DNA from: Xanthobacteraceae bacterium | GTDB taxonomy: Bacteria > Pseudomonadota > Alphaproteobacteria > Rhizobiales > Xanthobacteraceae | DNA length: 6,368 nt | Direction: 5' to 3' | NCBI GenBank assembly: GCA_030037105.1 | Contig: JASHRY010000305.1 | Location: 1-6,368, forward strand | Shown here: piece by piece, positions 1 to 5,179 of the stretch | Position numbering within the stretch: the stretch's first letter is position 1 | Layout: the number at the start of each line of letters is the position of its first letter | Notes under the pieces: model-generated | What the model saw: only the letters and a program-made list of their open reading frames with translations | The model's database searches: none | What the model was told of the DNA's origin: nothing | Position numbers and translations under genes: made by a program

Positions 1-607
1 CATGTTCGACCAGAAGCACCGTATGCGATTTGGCGATTTCGCGAATAAGCTCCGCGGTCCAGTGCTTGTCTGACTCGGTCATGCCGGTGGTCGGCTCGTC
101 GAGCAGAAGTAGTTTGGGCGCGGACGCGATCAACATTCCGAGTTCGAGCCATTGGCGTTCACCATGCGCGAGCGTGTCGGCAGGCTCGTTGGCCTTGTCG
201 GCGAGCCCGACGAGCTCAAGGGTCTCCCAGATAAGGTCGCGGTCCTTAGCCTCAAGCACCTGGAACAAGGTGGTGAGGACGCGACGCCGGCCGCGCAAAG
301 AGACCATGACATTGTCGAACACCGACAGGGTTTCGTACATGTTTGGTACTTGGAACTTGCGGCTGATGCCGAGTTGGAAGATGCGGTCCGGAGGCCATCT
401 GGTGATATCCTGGCCGGCGAAGTGGATCGAACCCTGGTGAGGCTTGAACTGGCCGGTAATCATGGCGATGAGCGTGGTCTTGCCAGCGCCGTTCGGCCCG
501 AGCAGCACGCGCAGCTCGTGTTCCTCGATGCTGAAATCGAGGCCGTTGAGGATGGTAAAGCCGGAAACCTTGGTCGTGAGCTGTTTGACCTCGAGGAGGG
601 GTGCCAT
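1..607 (-). CDS. urtD: UrtD-like ATP-binding subunit of a urea/amide ABC transporter (partial, C-terminus cut by window edge)
   Basis: This is one of the two cytoplasmic ATPases that power a HAAT-type importer. Only the first 202 residues are present, because the window ends one base into codon 203. Visible motifs are Walker A GPNGAGKTT (residues 37-45), the Q-loop glutamine in RKFQVPN (Q86), the ABC signature LAHGERQWLE (146-155), Walker B LLLLDEPTTGMT (166-177), and the H-loop histidine in VEH (H202). The signature is the LSHGxxQWLE variant typical of UrtD rather than the LSGGQ form of LivG/LivF, which with the gene order supports the urea/amide branch. The ATG at 605-607 is chosen because it shares one base with the urtC stop (TGATG) and has AGGAGG seven bases upstream. 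The last urtC codons therefore carry its ribosome binding site and translation is probably coupled. The substrate cannot be read from the ATPase. The expected full length is about 250 residues. Confidence 0.88.
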   Translation of the reverse strand, partial: MAPLLEVKQLTTKVSGFTILNGLDFSIEEHELRVLLGPNGAGKTTLIAMITGQFKPHQGSIHFAGQDITRWPPDRIFQLGISRKFQVPNMYETLSVFDNVMVSLRGRRRVLTTLFQVLEAKDRDLIWETLELVGLADKANEPADTLAHGERQWLELGMLIASAPKLLLLDEPTTGMTESDKHWTAELIREIAKSHTVLLVEH

Positions 608-1791
608 CAAATAACCTCCTCGCCGGAGCGCGGTGCGCCTTGCGTCCGCCAATCCACCTGCAGATCGTGGGCGGTCCGATCGGCCTCTTGGACTATTTGG
701 TGAATGCTGCCGCGTCGCCAGCGTTGCACCCATCCCATGATGCTGCCGACGATGCCATCGCGCATCACCAGCACCACGAAGATGAACAAACCGCCGACGA
801 TGATCTGCCACCATTCGGCGAGCTTGTTACTAAGGAAGAATTCGGCGCCCTTCACCAGGAAGGTGCCGAGCACGGGTCCAAACAAAGTCCCGCGGCCGCC
901 TACGGCTGTCCAGATCACGCCCTCGATCGAGTAGACCGGCCCGGCGTCGAGATATGATATGATTCCTACCCATGCCGCATACATCGCGCCCGCGGCCGCG
1001 GCCATGAACGCCGAGATGCAGAATACGAAGATGCGGTAATTGGCGACGTTATAGCCCATGAATTCCGCGCGCAGATCATTGTCCCTGATCGATTTCAGCA
1101 CTGTGCCGACGCGCGAATGGGTGAGTATGCGGGTGATGATCAAAAAGATCACGGTGACCGCCAGGATGAACCAGAGAAAATGCGGTCCGACGTAGTTCGA
1201 ATAGTCGGTAATGCCGTTGAAGCCGCCGGTATAGGGTTGATACTCGATGATGAAATCCTGAAGGATCAACGATTCGGCGAGCGTAATCACCGCGCAATAG
1301 ACGCCGTAAATGTGGCGCTTGAAGGTAATAACGCCGAACAGAAAGGCGAGTATCGTCGGCAGAATCAGGGCGGCGGCGACGGCGAGCGGCAAGCTGTAAA
1401 GCGGCGTCATGAAGTCCGGTACCTTGGCGAGGCTATTCCATTCCATGAAGTCGGGAATCTTGCCGCCGAAGCGCGTTGGATGCGACAGCGCGTAATTGAG
1501 CTTGAGCGACAGCGCCACCATGTAAGCGCCGATGCCGAAATATACCGCCTGGCCGAGGCTCAATATGCCGGTAAAGCCCCAGATCAAATCGATGCTGAGC
1601 GCGAAAATCGAATAGCAGAGAAACTTGCCCAAGAGTGACAGCACATAGGCGTTGCTGCCGTAGTACGGATAGGCGCCGATCGCCGCCACCAGAGCGGCGC
1701 CACCGATCAGAATCCAGAGCGGCAGCAGCGGCGCCCGATAGAGAAAGCGGGTGCGTTTCACGATGTTTTCGGCTTTGACTGGCGATTCCAT
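607..1791 (-). CDS. urtC: UrtC-like permease of a urea/amide ABC transporter
   Basis: Inner-membrane permease of 394 residues in the LivM/UrtC branch (BPD_transp_2 fold), which forms the transport channel with UrtB. It shows multiple hydrophobic segments, for example around residues 22-42, 50-70, 134-153, 205-221, 255-275 and 328-343. It has the conserved block SIDLIWGFTGILSLGQAVYF (66-85), the cytoplasmic loop SRVGTVLKSIRDNDLRAEF (226-244) likely to contact the ATPase, and GGRGTLFGPVLG (298-309). GGFNGITD (189-196) resembles the GGNNGLTD motif of UrtC. The C-terminal 40 residues or so (from about 355) form a charged cytoplasmic tail. I place the start at the ATG ending at 1791, which has AGGA seven bases upstream. 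An in-frame TTG two codons earlier (1795-1797) sits almost on that AGGA and is less likely. It lies 25 bases after urtB and overlaps urtD by one base. Confidence 0.86.
   Translation of the reverse strand: MESPVKAENIVKRTRFLYRAPLLPLWILIGGAALVAAIGAYPYYGSNAYVLSLLGKFLCYSIFALSIDLIWGFTGILSLGQAVYFGIGAYMVALSLKLNYALSHPTRFGGKIPDFMEWNSLAKVPDFMTPLYSLPLAVAAALILPTILAFLFGVITFKRHIYGVYCAVITLAESLILQDFIIEYQPYTGGFNGITDYSNYVGPHFLWFILAVTVIFLIITRILTHSRVGTVLKSIRDNDLRAEFMGYNVANYRIFVFCISAFMAAAAGAMYAAWVGIISYLDAGPVYSIEGVIWTAVGGRGTLFGPVLGTFLVKGAEFFLSNKLAEWWQIIVGGLFIFVVLVMRDGIVGSIMGWVQRWRRGSIHQIVQEADRTAHDLQVDWRTQGAPRSGEEVI
615..620 (-). promoter_or_regulatory. Ribosome binding site of urtD inside the urtC 3' end
   Basis: A perfect AGGAGG on the minus strand, seven bases before the urtD ATG. 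It is formed by the Glu-Glu-Val codons at the end of urtC. It fixes the urtD start and indicates coupled translation across the one-base overlap. Confidence 0.8.
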
Positions 1792-1816
1792 TTTCAATTC
1801 CTGCGCCTCCGCCGCG

Positions 1817-2692
1817 TCAACGTCGCTCGTAATAGCCGAAGAGTCCTCTGGGAACGATGCGGATAATGATAACGATGAACAGGAACACCAGAAGCCGGCC
1901 GATGACGTTGTTGAAGATGAAGGACAAGACGGTCTCCGCCTCGCCCATCACCGCGCTACCGGCCAGCACTCCCCACAAGCTGCCGACGCCACCGAGCACC
2001 AGAACCATGAAACCGTCGACGGCATAGGGAAAGCCCATGGTCGTGGAAACGGACTTGATCGGCGCCAAGATCGCGCCCGCAATGCCCGCCAATCCCGAAC
2101 CGAAAATGAAGATCATCATATCGATGCGCGCGGTATCGATGCCGAGACAGCTCGAAATCGCCCGATTGCGACGAACGGCACGCACCTTCAAGCCGAAATC
2201 GGTCTTGAAGATGACGTAGAACACCAGCGCCAGCATCAGCGCCGCCATGATAATGAGGAACAGTCGGTACCAGGGAAACGGCAGGCGTCCGATCACGTGA
2301 AAGCCGCCGCTCAGAATCTTCGGCGCCCCGACGTAATAAAGCTCGGGTCCGAAGATCAGCTTGGTCACGACCTGCAAGATGATGCCGACACCCCAGGTCG
2401 CGAGCAGCGTTTCCAAGGGCCTATCGTAAATCCATCGCACGATTCCGCGCTCGACCGCCAAACCGAGCAGCCCCACTACGACAAAGGCGACGGGGATGGC
2501 GATGAAGGTGTTGCCGCCGAGCTTGCCGACCACCGCGGCGGTATAGGCGCCGACCATGATGAATTCGCCATGCGCCATGTTGATGACGCCGGCGACTCCG
2601 AACACGATGGCGAGGCCGATAGCCGAAATAATCAGGATCGCCACCACGCTGAACCCGCTCATGAATTGCGTCATGATCGATTGAACCATCAT
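1817..2692 (-). CDS. urtB: UrtB-like permease of a urea/amide ABC transporter (short form)
   Basis: Inner-membrane permease of 291 residues in the LivH/UrtB branch, the partner of the UrtC-like protein. Diagnostic blocks are FGVAGVINMAHGEFIMVGAY (31-50), RPLETLLATWGVGIILQ (91-107), the cytoplasmic loop VRAVRRNRAISSCLGI (170-185), DGFMVLVLGGVGSLWG (226-241) and a C-terminal PRGLFGYYERR. The RPLETLLATWGV and NR-ISSCLGI blocks match UrtB more closely than LivH. The protein holds only the permease core: many proteobacterial UrtB proteins are over 500 residues with a large N-terminal extension, absent here. The short form also occurs in LivH and in amide-transport permeases, so the substrate stays open. 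Two adjacent ATG codons exist; the first (ending at 2692) has GGAG ten bases upstream. It follows urtA by 100 bases. Confidence 0.85.
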   Translation of the reverse strand: MMVQSIMTQFMSGFSVVAILIISAIGLAIVFGVAGVINMAHGEFIMVGAYTAAVVGKLGGNTFIAIPVAFVVVGLLGLAVERGIVRWIYDRPLETLLATWGVGIILQVVTKLIFGPELYYVGAPKILSGGFHVIGRLPFPWYRLFLIIMAALMLALVFYVIFKTDFGLKVRAVRRNRAISSCLGIDTARIDMMIFIFGSGLAGIAGAILAPIKSVSTTMGFPYAVDGFMVLVLGGVGSLWGVLAGSAVMGEAETVLSFIFNNVIGRLLVFLFIVIIIRIVPRGLFGYYERR

Positions 2693-2748
2693 CGGTCGGA
2701 TTCTCCCGCAGTCGCTTACTCTGCGTCCTGTCCCGCAAAGCGAACGCG

Positions 2749-2779
2749 GCGACGGACATCGAACGATGCCCGCCGTCGC
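2749..2779 (-). promoter_or_regulatory. Intercistronic hairpin between urtA and urtB
   Basis: In the 100-base gap between urtA and urtB the RNA can form an outer GCGACG/CGTCGC stem (2749-2754 with 2774-2779). Inside it is a 6-bp stem (2755-2760 with 2765-2770, one G-U on the minus strand) closed by a four-base GTTC loop; a three-base bulge lies at 2771-2773. No U-tract follows, so it is not a clear terminator. By analogy with hairpins after other binding-protein genes it may protect the urtA mRNA and keep the binding protein in excess over the permeases. This role is inferred. Confidence 0.45.
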
Positions 2780-2792
2780 ATCCGCCTCGGCT

Positions 2793-4106
2793 CTACATAT
2801 TGATTGTGCCGGAGCGGTTCTTCTCCACGCTCCACGGTTTCTTCAACCGCTCAAGCACTTTCTTGTCGGTAAAGTCGCACTCCTTGTCCGGATAAAGCAA
2901 CTTCACCCAAGGCTCGGGACGGATCCAGTCGTTCGACTTGTAGACAACGTCGAACTGGCCGTTCTCGTTGGCGCGCCCTATGCGAGACCACAGCCAGGTG
3001 TGATGGGTCTTTTCGTCGATCTTGACCCGTCCCTCGGGGGCAAGGAATTCCTGTCCGGGTAATCCGTCGTAGATAAGGGCGTCGGCATCCGTCGATTTCA
3101 CTTTCGCGATCGCCTGGGCCAGGAAGTAGGTCTGGAAGTAGGCGCATTCCATGACCGCGTTGGTCACGGAATTCTTGCCGTATTTCGCCTTGTAGCGATC
3201 GACGAACGAATGGTTCTCTGGCGTATCGATGCTTTGGAAATAGTCGAACGAAGTGTAATGGCCCAAGGCGTTCTCGGGCCCCATCGCCGCGATCTCCTGT
3301 TCGGTGGTGATCGGAGTGCAGATCGGGATGTCCTTGGCGGTGATGCCGAACTCCTTGAACTGCTTGTAGAAGGCCACGACTTGGTCGCCGACCAGATCGG
3401 AAAATACGATGTCGCAACCGCTCGACGCTATCTTGTTGATGTTGGTCGAGAACTCGGTCGAGCCCAGCGGCGAGTATTCCTCCGCCACCACGGTGCCGCC
3501 GTATTTCTTCAACAGCGCCTTGACTTCGCGGTTGGTCTCCTTGGGGTAGATGTAGTTGGCGCCGATCAGGTAGAACTTTTTTCGTCCCAGCGTATTCATG
3601 ATCCACGGCACGAAATCATTGAGCTGCTGGTTGGGTACCGCGCCGGTATAGAAGCAGTTCTTGCTGCATTCCTCGGCTTCGTAAAGTGTCGGATAGAGCA
3701 GCACGCCGTTATACTGCTCAAAGATCGGCAGCACCGACTGCCGGCTCGCCGAAGTGTAGCAGCCCATCACCGCGACGACCTTGTCCTCAAGCAGGAGTTT
3801 CTTTGCCTTCTCGGCAAAGACCTGCACCACCGATTGCGGATCCTCGACGACAGGTTGGAGCTTCTTGCCGAGTACGCCGCCTTTGGCGTTGATTTCATCG
3901 ATGGCGAGCAATTCGGCATTATGCAGCGAAGTCTCGATGATGGCGATCGTGCCGCTGAGTGAATGCAGAATGCCGACCTTGATGGTGTCGCCTTCCGCCG
4001 CCTTGGCGATGTTGCGCACAAAATGATAGGGCGCAACGCCGCTTGCCAGGACGCCGGCAAGTCCCCCACCGGCTCCCTTCAAGATTCTTCTCCGGGTGAC
4101 CTTCAT
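2793..4106 (-). CDS. urtA: UrtA-like periplasmic substrate-binding protein with Tat signal peptide
   Basis: Periplasmic solute-binding protein of 437 residues (Peripla_BP_5/UrtA-AmiC-FmdD type) delivering substrate to the UrtB/UrtC permeases. The N-terminus has a twin-arginine motif TRRRILK (residues 4-10), a Gly/Ala-rich hydrophobic stretch (11-30) and a plausible cleavage site AKA|AEGD after residue 36. The mature part opens with IKVGILHSLSGTIAIIETS (42-60), then LLAIDEINAKGGVLGKKLQP (66-85) and CFYTGAVPNQQ (151-161). The first two, and the VEDP and YTGA-PNQQ segments, are typical of UrtA and amide-binding relatives. The ATG at 4104-4106 has AGGAGG six bases upstream and places the Tat motif right at the N-terminus. 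The reading frame continues 54 codons further upstream, but that part runs through the structured leader and has no signal-like sequence. Urea is the default guess; a short-chain amide is a real alternative. Expression is probably controlled by the leader terminator. Confidence 0.87.
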   Translation of the reverse strand: MKVTRRRILKGAGGGLAGVLASGVAPYHFVRNIAKAAEGDTIKVGILHSLSGTIAIIETSLHNAELLAIDEINAKGGVLGKKLQPVVEDPQSVVQVFAEKAKKLLLEDKVVAVMGCYTSASRQSVLPIFEQYNGVLLYPTLYEAEECSKNCFYTGAVPNQQLNDFVPWIMNTLGRKKFYLIGANYIYPKETNREVKALLKKYGGTVVAEEYSPLGSTEFSTNINKIASSGCDIVFSDLVGDQVVAFYKQFKEFGITAKDIPICTPITTEQEIAAMGPENALGHYTSFDYFQSIDTPENHSFVDRYKAKYGKNSVTNAVMECAYFQTYFLAQAIAKVKSTDADALIYDGLPGQEFLAPEGRVKIDEKTHHTWLWSRIGRANENGQFDVVYKSNDWIRPEPWVKLLYPDKECDFTDKKVLERLKKPWSVEKNRSGTINM

Positions 4107-4112
4107 TGATTT

Positions 4113-4118
4113 CCTCCT
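4113..4118 (-). promoter_or_regulatory. Ribosome binding site of urtA
   Basis: Perfect AGGAGG six bases before the urtA ATG. It decides the start against the longer open frame and lies only about 13 bases after the U-rich tail of the leader terminator. Confidence 0.85.
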
Positions 4119-4131
4119 GTTGGCCGTGCCC

Positions 4132-4180
4132 AAAAACGAAAACGCCCCACCGCGTCTCCGCAAGGAGACGATGTGGGGCG
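4132..4180 (-). terminator. Leader intrinsic terminator (attenuator) of the urtABCD operon
   Basis: Read on the minus strand, CGCCCCAC (4180-4173) pairs with GTGGGGCG (4150-4143), 8 bp. A 2x2 internal loop and then CGTCTCC/GGAGACG (7 bp, 4170-4164 with 4159-4153) follow, closed by a TTGC tetraloop. Directly after comes TTTTCGTTTTT (4142-4132), a U-rich tail interrupted only by CG. The structure ends 26 bases before the urtA ATG and after any likely promoter. It should therefore stop transcription before the operon unless refolded. Its 5' arm shares bases 4176-4179 with the upstream hexaloop hairpin, so the two cannot form together. Confidence 0.75.
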
Positions 4181-4213
4181 CCAGTGCCCATATATTTGCG
4201 GCTCCGCTGCCGC
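4176..4213 (-). promoter_or_regulatory. Candidate ANTAR-protein target: tandem hexaloop hairpins (antiterminator) in the urtA leader
   Basis: On the minus strand hairpin P1 is GCGGC-AGCGGA-GCCGC (4213-4198). After an 8-base A/U linker AAATATAT (4197-4190) comes P2, GGGC-ACTGGC-GCCC (4189-4176). Both loops are six bases with A at position 1 and G at position 4, the signature of RNA targets of ANTAR-domain antiterminators such as NasR, NasT, AmiR and EutV. The 3' arm of P2 is part of the 5' arm of the terminator that follows, so stabilising P2 prevents termination. The P2 stem is only four G-C pairs, which fits a hairpin that needs protein to win. The regulator is not in the window. What is seen: stems, loops, overlap. 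What is inferred: protein binding and induction by nitrogen source or status. Confidence 0.72.
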
Positions 4214-4277
4214 GAGACGGTGAACGGGCTCTCCGCAGGCCAAACCCGGAACCGCGAAACCCGCTCAATTAAACTTA

Positions 4278-4307
4278 AGAATAATCCAAATCCGGCGGAA
4301 TGTGCAA
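4278..4307 (-). promoter_or_regulatory. Weak candidate promoter for the urt operon
   Basis: TTGCAC (4307-4302) and TATTCT (4283-4278) are 18 bases apart on the minus strand, each a mediocre match to housekeeping -35/-10 boxes. A start near 4271 would give a leader holding P1, P2 and the terminator. The boxes lie within the plus-strand hairpin described separately, so this assignment is tentative. No convincing GG-N10-GC sigma-54 site was found in the same region. Confidence 0.22.
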
Positions 4308-4339
4308 TATCGCGCATTTCGCCGGGATTATTATTTTTT
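4280..4339 (+). terminator. Terminator-like hairpin on the plus strand, upstream of urtA
   Basis: A continuous 14-bp stem, CCGGCGGAATGTGC (4292-4305) with GCGCATTTCGCCGG (4312-4325), has a six-base AATATC loop and two G-U wobbles on the plus strand; these become A-C mismatches on the minus strand. An outer AATAATC/GATTATT stem (4280-4286 with 4326-4332, bulge 4287-4291) extends it. ATTTTTTG follows, so it resembles an intrinsic terminator for plus-strand RNA. No plus-strand gene lies to its left. It could end an antisense transcript from the urtA leader side, or be an operator-like inverted repeat. Confidence 0.5.
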
Positions 4340-4685
4340 GCCGCAGCCGTCGGGTTGAAGAATAGGCGGGGTTCGCGGACGCCGGGAGCGCGCTGCAGGC
4401 AATTCCTCCCCTGCGACAAATCTGGCGACGATGCCGAGCGATGATTCCGCAGCGACGGTGCAATATGCTGTTTGGCGGCAGCCGTGTGCGCCCCGGGAAG
4501 GCGATGGGGAACGACTTGTTGCGCATCGAGGGGACATATAGTCGGCAGCGCCGATGATCCGCGGCTGCATGACGAGTTGCATCGGCTGGAGCAGGCGGAC
4601 GGGATGGAATAATACGTGCTGTCGCACACCGCCGCCTAGTGCAACCCGATCGCATTGAGTCGGATCGCGCTTCAGCTTCTTGGGG
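4340..4685. other. Intergenic stretch with no supported gene
   Basis: About 350 bases between the urtA leader and the dyad repeat after the DUF488 gene. Open frames here are short, lack ribosome binding sites and have no recognisable motif. One plus-strand stretch (4532-4612) reads like the tail of a helical protein (ADDPRLHDELHRLEQADGME then stop), which could be a remnant of a lost gene, but nothing supports a start. I see no tRNA or clear RNA gene. Confidence 0.5.
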
Positions 4686-4734
4686 GAGCACGATCTTTTC
4701 GGAAGACCGGTTCCCGCTTTTCCCGATCATGCTC
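4686..4734. repeat. Rhizobiales-type intergenic dyad repeat
   Basis: GAGCACGATC (4686-4695) and GATCATGCTC (4725-4734) form a 10-bp inverted repeat with one mismatch (G-U on the minus strand). Inside is GGAA-GACCGG-TTCC (4701-4714). The whole strongly resembles the GAGCATGATC...GAAAAG...ACCGG repeat that I recall as very abundant between genes in Bradyrhizobium and relatives. It sits four bases past the DUF488 stop codon and may serve as that gene's 3' hairpin. The family assignment is from memory, not a search. Confidence 0.6.
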
Positions 4735-4738
4735 ACAG

Positions 4739-5098
4739 CTAGCCGGGCTTGGCGGAAAGCCAGTCGCGCAGAACGACGGCGTTGTTGCGCGCCGTGTCCT
4801 TGGCGGCGAACAGCAAGGTCACCGGCCGGGCGCCGGCCAGCAGATCCCGAAGCGCTTTTATGCTCTCCGCCTTCGCCGCCAACTCCGCGCGATAGCGCTT
4901 CTGAAACTCCGCCCATCGCTTTGGATCGTGGTTGAACCAACGACGCAGCGCTTCGCTCGGCGCCGCCTCCTTGAGCCAAAGATCGACGCTGGCGGCCTCG
5001 CGCTTGAGGCCGCGCGGCCACAAACGGTCGACGAGGACGCGGACGCCGTCGTCCGGCGACGCCGGGTCATAGACGCGCTTGACGTGAAGAATGTTCAT
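4739..5098 (-). CDS. DUF488 (YeaO-like) family protein
   Basis: Small soluble protein of 119 residues with no signal peptide or membrane segment. It matches the DUF488/YeaO family along its whole length: KRVYDPASPDDGVRVLVDRL (7-26) followed by WPRGL (27-31), WLKEAAPSEALRRWFNHDP (41-59), RW-EF--RY--EL (61-73) and VTLLFAAKD-ARNNAVVL (93-110). The family is widespread; its biochemical role is not established, so no function is given. The start is the ATG at 5096-5098, which opens directly on the conserved NILHVKR; a weak AAGGAT lies about ten bases upstream. An upstream in-frame extension of 27 codons (to 5179) has no family similarity and overlaps the divergent gene. It is divergent from the oxidoreductase with 57 bases between starts, and its stop is followed at once by the dyad repeat. 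The full family length suggests an intact gene. Confidence 0.85.
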   Translation of the reverse strand: MNILHVKRVYDPASPDDGVRVLVDRLWPRGLKREAASVDLWLKEAAPSEALRRWFNHDPKRWAEFQKRYRAELAAKAESIKALRDLLAGARPVTLLFAAKDTARNNAVVLRDWLSAKPG

Positions 5099-5130
5099 GC
5101 CGCGGCCATCCTTTCGATCGCCGGCGACGC

Positions 5131-5179
5131 TTGACTGCCCAAACAAGTATCTCATATGCATATTTTCGTGCAGCGGCAA
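5131..5179. promoter_or_regulatory. Overlapping divergent promoter candidates around a 10-bp palindrome
   Basis: Plus strand: TTGACT (5131-5136), then 18 bases, then TATGCA (5155-5160). Minus strand: TTGCCG (5179-5174), then 17 bases, then TATGAG (5156-5151), which would give a leader of roughly 45 bases for the DUF488 gene. The perfect palindrome ATATGCATAT (5154-5163) covers the plus-strand -10 box and the edge of the minus-strand one. That position would suit a shared repressor, but the site is short and AT-rich and may be coincidental. Confidence 0.35.

Noticed and set aside
152..703. Long plus-strand frame opposite the ATPase and permease genes, and similar frames at 1117-1638, 1751-2803 and 3210-3962.
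   Set aside because: They are antisense reflections of the well-supported minus-strand transporter genes, with compositions unlike real proteins and no family motifs.
1792..1797. TTG start two codons upstream for the UrtC-like gene.
   Set aside because: It lies almost on the AGGA motif, which is correctly spaced for the ATG at 1791.
2793..4268. Longer open frame (491 codons) for the binding protein, starting at 4268.
   Set aside because: The first 54 codons run through the leader hairpins and terminator, lack a ribosome binding site and would bury the Tat motif. The ATG at 4106 has a perfect AGGAGG.
4290..4325. Sigma-54 promoter upstream of urtA, suggested by TTGCA on the minus strand and the nitrogen context.
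   Set aside because: No GG is found at the required distance before TTGCA; the spacing and the -24 element do not fit.
4275..5021. Minus-strand 248-codon frame overlapping the DUF488 gene and the intergenic region.
   Set aside because: It is out of frame with the DUF488 protein, passes through the dyad repeat and has a low-complexity Arg/Ala/Ser composition.
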